In this document: positions 1-8,773 of the stretch, one piece after another
Layout of the letters: each line of letters begins with the position of its first letter
How positions within the stretch are numbered: the stretch's first letter is position 1
Assembly (NCBI RefSeq): GCF_017368815.1
Contig: NZ_JAFNME010000021.1
Coordinates: 1-57,783 of the forward strand
Direction: 5' to 3'
From: Comamonas denitrificans
GTDB lineage: Bacteria; Pseudomonadota; Gammaproteobacteria; Burkholderiales; Burkholderiaceae_C
DNA length: 57,783 nt
Notes under the pieces: generated by a model
Seen by the model: only the letters and a program-made list of their open reading frames with translations
What the model was told of the DNA's origin: nothing
The model's database searches: none
Translations under genes and position numbers: made by a program

Positions 1-2
1 GT

Positions 3-2765
3 CCAGCCATCGACTTTCGTGTGGCCATCGCCGACCCGCAAGCCCCCCCCACCAGCCTGGCCCATGCCCGCGCCCAAGGCCGCTGGGCCGCTGGCGTACT
101 GACCCTGCAAGAAGTCGCCATTCGCGCCTGGGGGGCCGAGTTGTCCAGCCCCAGCCTAAGCTGGGACAGCCTGCAGCACCAAGCCAGCAGCCCCCAAACC
201 ACCCGCCTGCAAGTGCCGGGGCTGGCTGCCGAACTCACCGGCACCCTGACCGAGCACACCGGCCAAGGCCAGTTGCGCACCCAGCTGCGCGATGCCGCTG
301 CCACCATGCAGTGGCTGGGCCGCCTGCCGGGCATGGACGATCTGCCCCACCTGACCGACCTCACCACCCCCCTGGCCGGGCAAGCCCAGTTTGACCTGGC
401 CTGGCAAGGCGGCTGGGGGCGTTTACGGCCCACCAGCCCACCAGCAGAAGCAGAAGCACAAACAGATAAAACAAACAAAACAGATAAAACAGAAGCACTA
501 CCCGCTTTATCTATCAAGTTATTAGCAAAAATACCTAATATTTCTTATAAATTACCAGCGCAAGAAGCTACAAAAATAAAAGACCTCACCCTGGCGGTGC
601 AAGGCCCCTTAGAAAAGCTGACCGCCCATTTACAGGGCCAACTCCAACAAGGCAGCCAGCAAGCGCACATCGACACCCAATGGCAAGCCGAATGGCACAC
701 CCCAAGCCGCTGGCAACTGCAAGCGCAAACCCTCACGCTGCTGGCCCGCCCCAGCGCAAAAAGCGGCGATTGGCGCTTGGCCCTTGCCGCCCCCGTCACC
801 ATCGGGCAAACCGGGCCAGACATCCAGGCCAGCGCCGGGGCCTTGCAGCTGACCCCCCCCGCCACCAAAAACCAAACCGAGCAGGCCCAGGTGCGCTGGG
901 CCACCCTGGCACTGAACACCACCACCTGGGGCGTGGTGAGCACGGGCGAACTCAGCGGCCTGCCCCTGGCCTGGGCCAACCACTTCACCCCGGACGACCC
1001 CATTTTGGAGCGGGCCGGCATCAGCGGCGACCTGCGCTTGCAAGGCCGCTGGGACATCGACACCCGCAGCGCCCAGCCCAAGCTGCACGCCACCTTGGAG
1101 CGGGCCGATGGCGACATGCGCATTGCCGCCAATATTGAAGAAGCCGCCCCGGTCACCATCATCCGCAGCCAGGGCACCGACGAAGCAAGCATCCGCCTGC
1201 GCCAACCCAACCGGGGCCAGTCCATCCGGCTGCAAGCCCTGCAAGCCACGCTCGACCTCGAAGGCAGCACCTTGCGCAGCCAAGTGCTCTGGGCCTCCGA
1301 ACGCGCGGGCACAATTTTGGCCACCCTGCAAAGCCCCGTGCAGCACCATCCCCGCCAAGGCATGCGCTGGCCAGACAACGCCCCCTTGTCCGGCACCGTG
1401 CAGCTGCTGCTGCCCAACATTGGTGTCTGGGCCTCGTTTGCCCCGCCGGGCTGGCGGGTGGAGGGCGGTTTTAGCGGCGCAGTGGCCATCAGCGGCACCC
1501 GCAGCGCCCCCGAGTGGGAAGGCTCCATCGAGGCCCAAGACCTGGCCCTATCGTCCCTGCTGGAGGGGGTGAACTTAAAAAATGGCCAACTCAAAGCCCG
1601 CTTTGCCGGCAACCGCCTGGACATTGAACAGCTCACCTTGGAGGGCAGTCGCAGCGGCCAGGCCCGCATCCTGGGCCAAAGCGGCAACCGCACCGCCCCC
1701 CCACAAAGCGGCGGGCACTTGAGCGGCCAGGGGTTCATCGTTTACGCCCCGCCCAAAGACCCGCACAGCAATGCCGCTGGCCTGCAAATGGACGTACAGC
1801 TGCAGCTGGACGACTTGCAAGTACTCACCCGGGCCGACCGGCAAATGGGCGTAAGCGGAACCATCCACGCCAGCATCCAGCAAGAGCAACTGCGCCTGCG
1901 CGGCGGGCTAAAAGTCAATCGCGCCGCCTTGCTGCTGGCCGATGACTCGGCCCCCAGCTTGGATGAGGATGTACACATCACCTCCGCCGCGCTGCGCCAG
2001 CAAGAGGCCGAACGCCAAGCCAAAGCAGCCCGCAAAGCAGCCCGCGACCCCGCCCCGGAGGGCTCCATTCGGGCTGCACTCCAGCCCGACATCCACCTCA
2101 CCCTCGATTTAGGCCCAGACTTTGCCCTGCAGGGCTATGGCCTGACAACGCGCCTGAATGGACAACTCACCATTGAAGGCGGCCCGCGCATCACTGGCGA
2201 AATTCACACCGACCAAGGCCGCTACCGCGCCTGGGGCCAGTCGTTGGACATTGGGCAAGGCACCATCCGCTTCAACGGCCCCTACAACGACCCCAGCCTG
2301 GACATCATTGCCCTGCGCCCCAACATCGCCGTCAAGGCCGGTGTCAAAGTCGCCGGCAGCGCCACCCAGCCCCGGGTGCAGCTGTATTCCGATCCTGTCA
2401 TGCCCGATGGGGAAGCCCTCTCCTGGGTCGTCATGGGCCGCGACCCCACCGAAGGCGGTGCCGAATCGGCCCTGCTGCAGCAAGCAGCGCTGGCCCTGCT
2501 CAGTGGCAGCAATAGCGGGGGCAACATTGCCGGCACCATTGGGCTGGATGAATTGGGCTTCAAGGGCGCCAACGGGGCCGAAGGCGCTGCCCTCACCCTG
2601 GGCAAACGCATCTCGCAAGAGCTGTACCTGGCCTACGAGCAAAGCCTGAGCGGTGCCATGGGCACACTGTTTATCTTTTACGACCTGAACAAGCGCCTGA
2701 CCCTGCGCGGCCAAACCGGCGAAAACACCGGCATGGATTTGATCTACACCCGCCGCAAGGATTGA
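3..2765 (+). CDS. tamB: TamB translocation/assembly module protein, C-terminal part (5' end outside window)
   Basis: TamB (formerly YtfN, DUF490) is an inner-membrane-anchored periplasmic protein that works with the BamA-like TamA and is linked to outer-membrane protein and phospholipid traffic. The frame is open to the first base of the window, so the start lies upstream and only about 920 residues are visible. The C-terminus has the typical glycine-rich, beta-helical DUF490 character and ends in a strongly typical segment (YLAYEQSLSGAMGTLFIFYDLNKR). An AT-rich, Lys/Thr-rich stretch encoded at about 455-585 looks unlike the GC-rich flanks and resembles the intergenic repeat family of this window (see findings). 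The family assignment rests on recognised similarity, not on a search. Confidence 0.88.
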   Translation, partial: PAIDFRVAIADPQAPPTSLAHARAQGRWAAGVLTLQEVAIRAWGAELSSPSLSWDSLQHQASSPQTTRLQVPGLAAELTGTLTEHTGQGQLRTQLRDAAATMQWLGRLPGMDDLPHLTDLTTPLAGQAQFDLAWQGGWGRLRPTSPPAEAEAQTDKTNKTDKTEALPALSIKLLAKIPNISYKLPAQEATKIKDLTLAVQGPLEKLTAHLQGQLQQGSQQAHIDTQWQAEWHTPSRWQLQAQTLTLLARPSAKSGDWRLALAAPVTIGQTGPDIQASAGALQLTPPATKNQTEQAQVRWATLALNTTTWGVVSTGELSGLPLAWANHFTPDDPILERAGISGDLRLQGRWDIDTRSAQPKLHATLERADGDMRIAANIEEAAPVTIIRSQGTDEASIRLRQPNRGQSIRLQALQATLDLEGSTLRSQVLWASERAGTILATLQSPVQHHPRQGMRWPDNAPLSGTVQLLLPNIGVWASFAPPGWRVEGGFSGAVAISGTRSAPEWEGSIEAQDLALSSLLEGVNLKNGQLKARFAGNRLDIEQLTLEGSRSGQARILGQSGNRTAPPQSGGHLSGQGFIVYAPPKDPHSNAAGLQMDVQLQLDDLQVLTRADRQMGVSGTIHASIQQEQLRLRGGLKVNRAALLLADDSAPSLDEDVHITSAALRQQEAERQAKAARKAARDPAPEGSIRAALQPDIHLTLDLGPDFALQGYGLTTRLNGQLTIEGGPRITGEIHTDQGRYRAWGQSLDIGQGTIRFNGPYNDPSLDIIALRPNIAVKAGVKVAGSATQPRVQLYSDPVMPDGEALSWVVMGRDPTEGGAESALLQQAALALLSGSNSGGNIAGTIGLDELGFKGANGAEGAALTLGKRISQELYLAYEQSLSGAMGTLFIFYDLNKRLTLRGQTGENTGMDLIYTRRKD

Positions 2766-2863
2766 GCCTGTTTGGCAGGCAGACAAAAGACAGGCGGCGG
2801 GCTGGCAGCCTATGTGATGGCAGGTAGAGGGTGGGAAGTGGGAGGGTGAGAAAATCTGCCGCT

Positions 2864-2938
2864 TGGCCCCTCCGGCAGGAATCGAACCTGCATTTGACCC
2901 TTAGGAGGGGCCCGTTCTATCCATTGAACTACAGAGGG
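2864..2938 (-). tRNA. tRNA-Arg (anticodon CCT)
   Basis: The minus strand folds as a full cloverleaf. The acceptor CCCTCTG pairs with CGGAGGG (one T-G pair), the D arm is GTTC/GAAC, and the anticodon stem GGCCC/GGGTC carries the loop CTCCTAA. The T arm is GCAGG-TTCGATT-CCTGC, followed by discriminator G and an encoded CCA. The anticodon CCT reads the rare AGG arginine codon. It stands alone between tamB and osmC. Confidence 0.95.
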
Positions 2939-2965
2939 CAAGGGCTGCGATTGTAGCGGCCCTTG

Positions 2966-3400
2966 TCAGGCCACCACGTGCGCCGTGATGCTGGTGGTGC
3001 CGGCCATGTTGTCGGCGATCGGGCAGCGCTTTTCCACCTCATGCAAAAAGGCCACTTTCTCGGCTTCGGTCATGTCCGCATCGATCTTGACCTTCACGCG
3101 GATCGCCACAAAGCCGGCACGGCCTTCGGTGGTTTTACCCAGCAAGAAGTTTTTGTCGATATCGGCCTCCGCGTGGGCCTCCACACCGCGCAATGCTATG
3201 CCGCGCTGCATGGCCACAATGCGGGCAATCGCGCAAATACAGGCAGGCAGGCTGGAGACAAACACCTCCAACGGATTGGGCCCCTCGTTCTTGCCGCCAG
3301 CGCCAACGGGCTGGTCAATCACAAACGGGTTGGAGCACTGGATTTCAGTGCGAAAGCTGTCTTTCATGACAGCGCTGACGGTAACGGTGGAAAGTGCCAT
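2966..3400 (-). CDS. OsmC-family peroxiredoxin-like protein
   Basis: A 144-residue OsmC/Ohr-fold protein; the family contains cysteine-dependent hydroperoxide reductases. The segment SLPACICAIARIVAMQRGI carries the redox cysteine helix typical of the OsmC (YhfA-like) branch, and the middle EAHAEADIDKNF and C-terminal HEVEKRCPIADNM segments also fit the fold; the second cysteine is in the latter. I chose the ATG at 3400 rather than an upstream in-frame start at 3475, because the extra 25 residues are not family-like. No strong Shine-Dalgarno site is visible. It is a single gene with tRNA-Arg(CCT) just downstream. Its substrate cannot be told from sequence. Confidence 0.85.
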   Translation of the reverse strand: MALSTVTVSAVMKDSFRTEIQCSNPFVIDQPVGAGGKNEGPNPLEVFVSSLPACICAIARIVAMQRGIALRGVEAHAEADIDKNFLLGKTTEGRAGFVAIRVKVKIDADMTEAEKVAFLHEVEKRCPIADNMAGTTSITAHVVA

Positions 3401-3582
3401 AAGAGATACTTCAATCAGTCCATAAAAAGCATAAACAAAGGGCGGCACAGGCGATGCTGGTCTGCCCTTGCGCAACCCCCAAGCGGGTCAGGCCAATCAT
3501 AAGGGCAATCATTTAGCTTTTTTATAAAGTATTAAAAAACAGACCATCGCCAGCTGCCATCGGCCTGGGGGTGCTGCCGTGG

Positions 3583-6267
3583 TTACAGCTTGTGCACCAC
3601 CAGGCGAAATTCCGGGTCTTCCGGGAAGCTGCGAATTTCAAAATCCAGGCGGCGCATGAGTTTGAGCATATTGGGGTTGTTGGTCAGCACCAGCCCTTCG
3701 ATATGTTCTAAGCCCTTGTCGCGCGCCACTTCCATGATGCTGAGCATCAAGCGTGCGCCCAAGCCCTGCCCGGCCATGTCATCGGCCACGACCAAGGCGA
3801 ACTCGCAGGTGGTGCGATCGGGATTGGTCACATAGCGCGAAACGCCCAGCAAGCGCTCGGTGACCTGCACCTCGCCCTCCTCATCGACGGTGCGCTCTTG
3901 CTTGACGGCCACCAGGGCCATTTCGCGGTCGTAGTCGATCAAGGTAAATTTCGCCAACATGGAGGGCGGCAACTCCGCCAGCTGCGAGACAAAGCGGAAG
4001 TAGCGACTTTGCGGAGAAAGGCCCTTGACCAACTGCTGCAGCATGTGCGCATCGTCCGGCCGGATGGGGCGCACCAGGTATTCGCCCCCATCGCGCAGCG
4101 GCCAGATTTGTTCGTACTTGGCCGGATAGGGCAGGATGGCCAAGTGCCCGTATTTGCCCATGCTCAGGGACTGCCCTTGCTGGGCTACCACCATGCGGGC
4201 ATCGACGGCGACCGCACCGGTTTCATCGACGATCAGCGGGTTGATGTCCATCTCACGCAACTGGGGCAGCGCGCACACCATTTCTGAGATGCGCAGCAGC
4301 ACCTGCTCTAACGCCTCGATCTTCACCGGGGTGGCCCCGCGCCATTCGCCCAGGGTTTCAAAAACGCGCGAGCGCTCCATGAGGCGGCGGGCCAAGAATT
4401 GATTGAGCGGCGGCAGCTCCATGGCGCGGTCATCGATCAGCTCAATCATGGTGCCGCCTGCGCCAAAGGTGATGACCGGGCCAAAGGGGTCATCGCTGAC
4501 CAGGCCAATACAAATCTCACGCCCTCGGCGCGAACGCGCCATGTTTTGCACCGTGATGCCGTTGATGCGGGCCTCGGGCTTGATGCGCTTGACGCGCTGC
4601 ATGATGTCGTTAAAGGCATTGCGCACGGCTTCGCCGTTGTGCAAGTTCAGCGCCACGCCCCCCACATCGGACTTGTGCGTAATGTCGGGCGAATCAATCT
4701 TCAGCGCCACCGGAAAGCCTTGCTGGGTGGCAATCATCATCGCCTCGTGGGCATTGCGGGCCAGCAAGGTGCGCGTGACCGGAATGTGAAAGGCCGCCAG
4801 CAGCGTTTTGGACTCCATCTCGGTGAGCACGTTGCGCCGCTCCGCCAGCACGCTTTCAATCACCAAGCGGGCCCCGGCAATGTCAGGTTTGGCCAGATTA
4901 CTCAAGGGCGGCGGGGTTTGCTGCAGCAGCTGCTGGTTCTGGGTGAAATTGGCGATATTGCCAAAAGCACCGACGGCCGCCTCGGGGGTGCGGAAGGTGG
5001 GGATTTGCGCCTTGTGCAGCACCTCGCGGGCCGCGCCCACGGTGGTGTCCCCCATCCAGCAGGTCAGCAACGGTTTGGCGGCGCGGCGTTTGGCTTCGGC
5101 CACCGCCTCGGCCACGGCGGTGCTATCAATGCCAATACGCGGCGAGAAGATGACCAACACCCCGCCAACCTGCGCATCGTTCAAGGCCGCTTCAATGGCC
5201 AGCCGAAAATGCTCCGGCTGGGCAAATTCTGAGACATCCACCAAATCGCTCAAAGCCGCCAGTGGGGGCAGTTGGGGGGCCAGCTGGGCCGCCACCTCGG
5301 GACTGAGGCGGCCCAGCTCCAGGTGGATTTCATTGACCCAGTCGGCCGCCAGCACACCGGGGCCACCGCCGTTGGCGATGATGGCCAGGCGCTTGCTCAC
5401 CGGGCGGTAGCGTGCTGCCAGGCATTTGGCGGCAGAGAACAATTCGGTAAACGAATGCACGCGCACGGCACCGGCGCGGCGCAGCACCGCATCAAACACG
5501 TCATCGCTGCCCACAATGGCGGCGCTGTGCGTTAAAGCTGCAGCACTGCCCGCAGCTTTGCGGCCAGATTTCAGCACTACGACTGGTTTTGCTATGGCAG
5601 CACTGCGTAAAGCGCTCATAAATTTACGAGCATCTTGGATACCTTCCATGTACACCACGATGCTTTGCGTGCGCCCATCGCTGGCCAGAAAGTCCAGCGC
5701 CTCGGGCAGGCCCAGGCTGGTGTGCGGCCCCAGCGAAATGACCGAAGAAAAGCCCACGCCATTGCTGGCGGCCCAGTCCAGGATCGACGCGGTCAATGCG
5801 CCGGACTGGCTGACCAGGGCCAGCGGCCCTTCTTTGGCCAGGGGCCCCATCACCCCGGCGTTGAGCTGCAAATGCGGGCGCTGGATGCCCAAGGAGTTGG
5901 GCCCCAGCAGATGGATATGGTTGTCGTGCGCAGATTCGCGCAGCGCACGGGCGTGCTCGGCATCGACCCCGCTGGACAAAATGAGAGCGGCATCGCAGCG
6001 GATGCGCCCGACCAACTCCAGCGCGGCCAATTGCTCTTCTTGCGGCAGGGCAATGACCACCAGATCGGCCTTGACCTGGGCCAGATCGCTCAAGGTGCCC
6101 ATCATCTTGGTATTCACAAAGGTGAGGGTGCCGGTAAACCGCTGGGCCTTGAGCAGGCCGTGCAAGGCCTGGGCATAGGGAGTTTGCGCATCCGGCGTTT
6201 CAGGATCACCGGCCAAAACAACGATCGATTGCGGGGCGAACAGGGGGGTCAGGTAATGCTTGTCCAT
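3583..6267 (-). CDS. Bifunctional NDP-forming acyl-CoA ligase-like / GNAT acetyltransferase (Pat/YfiQ type)
   Basis: 894 residues in the order of protein lysine acetyltransferase Pat/PatZ: CoA-binding Rossmann domain (about 10-140), succinyl-CoA-ligase-like domains (about 150-480), ATP-grasp domain (about 490-700) and a C-terminal GNAT domain (about 725-890). The GNAT acetyl-CoA loop is visible as GQGLGARL. ALTHSAAIVGSD corresponds to the loop that carries the phospho-histidine in active ligases, so the histidine seems present. Family members acetylate acyl-CoA synthetases such as Acs and couple acetyl-CoA level to activity. The start is ATG at 6267 (MDKHYLTPLF). The frame stays open upstream to 7029, but that part is a low-complexity shadow of the kinase gene. 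Confidence 0.88.
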   Translation of the reverse strand: MDKHYLTPLFAPQSIVVLAGDPETPDAQTPYAQALHGLLKAQRFTGTLTFVNTKMMGTLSDLAQVKADLVVIALPQEEQLAALELVGRIRCDAALILSSGVDAEHARALRESAHDNHIHLLGPNSLGIQRPHLQLNAGVMGPLAKEGPLALVSQSGALTASILDWAASNGVGFSSVISLGPHTSLGLPEALDFLASDGRTQSIVVYMEGIQDARKFMSALRSAAIAKPVVVLKSGRKAAGSAAALTHSAAIVGSDDVFDAVLRRAGAVRVHSFTELFSAAKCLAARYRPVSKRLAIIANGGGPGVLAADWVNEIHLELGRLSPEVAAQLAPQLPPLAALSDLVDVSEFAQPEHFRLAIEAALNDAQVGGVLVIFSPRIGIDSTAVAEAVAEAKRRAAKPLLTCWMGDTTVGAAREVLHKAQIPTFRTPEAAVGAFGNIANFTQNQQLLQQTPPPLSNLAKPDIAGARLVIESVLAERRNVLTEMESKTLLAAFHIPVTRTLLARNAHEAMMIATQQGFPVALKIDSPDITHKSDVGGVALNLHNGEAVRNAFNDIMQRVKRIKPEARINGITVQNMARSRRGREICIGLVSDDPFGPVITFGAGGTMIELIDDRAMELPPLNQFLARRLMERSRVFETLGEWRGATPVKIEALEQVLLRISEMVCALPQLREMDINPLIVDETGAVAVDARMVVAQQGQSLSMGKYGHLAILPYPAKYEQIWPLRDGGEYLVRPIRPDDAHMLQQLVKGLSPQSRYFRFVSQLAELPPSMLAKFTLIDYDREMALVAVKQERTVDEEGEVQVTERLLGVSRYVTNPDRTTCEFALVVADDMAGQGLGARLMLSIMEVARDKGLEHIEGLVLTNNPNMLKLMRRLDFEIRSFPEDPEFRLVVHKL

Positions 6268-6331
6268 ACGGCGTTTTGAGCAACTAATAACAAAGCACAC
6301 TGTAGCGCCTAAGTCAGGCGGCCTTGGCAAG

Positions 6332-7099
6332 TCAGACTGGACCAGTCTGGTTTGGCTGATGTGCCGCCGGATGTGCCGCAGGCCAGGCCAATTGCACCGT
6401 ACATCCCTGCCCCGGCTGGGCCGCAATACGCGCCTGCGCCCCGTGGCGCACAGCCAGGGTCTGCACCAAGGCCAGGCCACAGCCCAAGCCCGCAAATTGG
6501 CTTTCGCGGTGCAAGCGGGCAAAGGGCTGAAACAGCTGGGCGGCCTGCCCAGGCTCAAACCCCACGCCGTTGTCGCGCACCGCGCAGTGCCATGTGGCAC
6601 CGTCTGCCACGGCCTGCAGCTGCACCTGCGGCGTGGGGGCCGCAAATTTGCAGGCATTGGCCAAGAGCTGCTGCAGCACCTGTGTGAGCGCCTGGGCATC
6701 GGCCTGCACCCACACGGGCGCAGCGGGCAGCGAAAACTGCGCTTGCGGGTACTGCTGCTGCAGCGCAGGCAGCAATGCTTGGCACGTGGCCACCACCTCC
6801 ACCGCTTGCAGATGCAGCGACATCCGCGCCGCACGCGAGAGCTCGGCCAGCGCCTGCAGCATCTGCCCCATGCGCTGGGCCCCTTGCTGCATGAATTGGG
6901 CACATTCCAAGGCATCGGCAGCGGCCTCGGCGGCGTGCGGTGCGGCTGCGGCCAAGGTCTGCACGGCCTCGACCAACAAGGGGGCAAAGGATTGAATATG
7001 GCGCAGCGGCGCGGGCAGGTCGTGCGCAATGGCCCGCAGCAAAGCCTCTTGCTGCTGGCGCAGCAAGTGCAGCTCTTGTTCCGGAGGCAGGGCCGTCAT
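6332..7099 (-). CDS. Cytoplasmic sensor histidine kinase without sensor domain
   Basis: 255 residues consisting almost only of a kinase core: H box AIAHDLPAPLRHI near residue 24, N box LLANACKFA near 145, G1 DNGVGF, F box LFQPFARLH and G2 GLGCGLALV. There is no transmembrane segment, PAS or GAF domain, so the input must come from a partner or from the short N-terminal coiled segment. The start ATG lies 3 bp after the glmU stop codon, which implies translational coupling to glmU. No response regulator is adjacent. The autokinase residues look intact; the target is unknown. Confidence 0.85.
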   Translation of the reverse strand: MTALPPEQELHLLRQQQEALLRAIAHDLPAPLRHIQSFAPLLVEAVQTLAAAAPHAAEAAADALECAQFMQQGAQRMGQMLQALAELSRAARMSLHLQAVEVVATCQALLPALQQQYPQAQFSLPAAPVWVQADAQALTQVLQQLLANACKFAAPTPQVQLQAVADGATWHCAVRDNGVGFEPGQAAQLFQPFARLHRESQFAGLGCGLALVQTLAVRHGAQARIAAQPGQGCTVQLAWPAAHPAAHQPNQTGPV

Positions 7100-7102
7100 G
7101 GG

Positions 7103-8539
7103 CTAGCCCTTGGACTGTTTGGCGGGGCGGTGCCAGTTTTCTTTGACCATTTGTTTGCCCCGGGCCACCGCCAACGCCTGGGCAGGCGTGCTTTTGGTAA
7201 TGGTGGAGCCGCCGCCCACCGTAGCGCCCGCGCCAATCGTGACCGGTGCCACCAGCACGCAGTTGCTGCCAATGTGCGCATCGGCCTCAATCACCGTGCG
7301 GTGCTTGTTCGCACCGTCGTAGTTGGCCGTGATGCTGCCTGCGCCGTAATTCACGCGCTCGCCCACCGTGGCATCGCCCAGATAGGCCAAATGGTTGGCC
7401 TTGGCCCCAGCCGCGAGGGTGGAGTTTTTCACCTCGACAAAATTGCCAATATGCACCTGGGCCCCCAATTGCGCCCCCGGGCGCAAACGGGCAAAGGGGC
7501 CAATCAACGCCCCAGCGCCCACGCTGGCACCGGCGGCTTCCCCATCAATATGGGTGAAGGGGTGAAGCACCGCATCGGCCGCAATCACGGCGTTGCTAAT
7601 GTGGCAATGCGCCCCAATGCGAGCGCCTGCGCCAATCTCCACCTGGCCGGTGAAGATGCAACCCACATCAATCTCAACATCCTGCCCACACACCAAGTGC
7701 GCAGGCGTGCCATGGGCATGGTCACGCAGGTCAAAACGGGCCGGATCGGCCAGACGCACGCCTTGCTCCATCAGCCCATGCGCTTGGCGCTGCTGGTGGG
7801 CACGCTCCAACGCGGCCAGTTGCACAGGGCTGTTCACACCGGCTACCTGCACCGCATCGGCAATGCAGTGCCCCACCACCGCCACGCCTTGGGCCACGGC
7901 CATGGCGACCACGTCCGTGAGGTAGTACTCGCCCTGGGCGTTGTGATTGGTCAGCGCTGCCAGCCAAGGGCGCAGCAGGCGGGCAGGCACGGCCATGATG
8001 CCGCTGTAGATCTCGTCAATACCACGCTGGGCTGGTGTTGCATCTTTGTGCTCGACGATGCGCTGCACCCGGCCATCGCTGCCGCGCACAATGCGACCAT
8101 AGCCCGTGGGGTCCTGCAAACGCACCGTAAGCAAAGCCAATTGGTCATGGCCAGCGGCCGCGACCAAGGCTTGCAAAGTGGCCGCCTCGGTCAATGGCAC
8201 ATCGCCCGAGAGCACCACCACCACCCCATCATCGGCCAGCACGGGCAAGGCTTGCTGCACGGCATGGCCCGTACCCAACTGGGGTTCTTGCCGGGCAAAA
8301 TTTAAGTCAAATTGGCCTAAAACACTTGCCATGCTTGCGCTAGCAGCTTCTACTTCAGGAGCACCATGCCCCGTAATCACAACCACTGAACGCGCCTGCA
8401 ATTGCCCCGCCGTGGCCAGCACATGGCCCAGCAGCGGGCGGCCCGCCAGTTTTTGCAGCACTTTGGGGGTGCGGCTTTTCATGCGCGTGCCTTTGCCAGC
8501 GGCCATGATGACGATATCCAGGGGGAGCAATGTGGTCAT
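7103..8539 (-). CDS. glmU: Bifunctional UDP-N-acetylglucosamine pyrophosphorylase / glucosamine-1-phosphate N-acetyltransferase
   Basis: 478 residues, slightly longer than the E. coli protein (456). GlmU makes UDP-GlcNAc for peptidoglycan and LPS by acetylating GlcN-1-P and then uridylylating it. The N-terminal nucleotidyltransferase shows the AAGKGTRMKS loop near residue 13. The C-terminal left-handed beta-helix shows hexapeptide repeats and the acetyltransferase motif NHLAYLGDATVG with its catalytic His. It is the first gene of a unit with the small histidine kinase downstream. The codons around 8300-8360 are AT-rich and contain GCTGCTAGCGC on the coding strand, resembling one arm of the intergenic repeat. 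Confidence 0.95.
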   Translation of the reverse strand: MTTLLPLDIVIMAAGKGTRMKSRTPKVLQKLAGRPLLGHVLATAGQLQARSVVVITGHGAPEVEAASASMASVLGQFDLNFARQEPQLGTGHAVQQALPVLADDGVVVVLSGDVPLTEAATLQALVAAAGHDQLALLTVRLQDPTGYGRIVRGSDGRVQRIVEHKDATPAQRGIDEIYSGIMAVPARLLRPWLAALTNHNAQGEYYLTDVVAMAVAQGVAVVGHCIADAVQVAGVNSPVQLAALERAHQQRQAHGLMEQGVRLADPARFDLRDHAHGTPAHLVCGQDVEIDVGCIFTGQVEIGAGARIGAHCHISNAVIAADAVLHPFTHIDGEAAGASVGAGALIGPFARLRPGAQLGAQVHIGNFVEVKNSTLAAGAKANHLAYLGDATVGERVNYGAGSITANYDGANKHRTVIEADAHIGSNCVLVAPVTIGAGATVGGGSTITKSTPAQALAVARGKQMVKENWHRPAKQSKG

Positions 8540-8674
8540 ACCAATTCAAAAAATATGTAAACGCAACCGCCTGTGCCCCGGTGCGGGTTGCAGCGATTGC
8601 CTGGGCGGCCATGGGGCCTGCATTATCTGCCGCAGGCGATGCGACCAGAGGTCTTGCTGTGTGGGTAGAAAACA

Positions 8675-8688
8675 TTGACCCGCATCAA
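8675..8688. promoter_or_regulatory. FNR/ANR-like box upstream of the hemerythrin gene
   Basis: TTGAC-CCGC-ATCAA matches the FNR half-sites TTGAY and RTCAA with the 4-bp spacer. It lies 86 bp before the hemerythrin start. TTAAAT at 8715 could be a -10 box, which would place the site near position -41.5 to -45, as in a class II activated promoter. GGGTAT/ATACCC (8697-8714) and CCCTT/AAGGG (8712-8730) are further inverted repeats there. The control role is inferred. Confidence 0.55.
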
Positions 8689-8773
8689 AAAGCCATGGGT
8701 ATACGGTAATACCCTTAAATTTATCAAGGGAATTCATCTCTATGCTTATGGCTTTGCATAGGAGTTGCTCGCC

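Noticed and set aside
6268..7029. N-terminal extension of the Pat-type protein to 7029
   Set aside because: The extra 254 residues are Arg/Pro/Cys/Trp-rich out-of-frame reading of the kinase gene; the family start is the ATG at 6267.
6260..8305. Long + strand open frame of about 680 codons over the kinase and glmU
   Set aside because: It is antisense to two clear genes, and its translation is Arg/His/Gly-rich low complexity, as expected from GC-rich codon bias read backwards.
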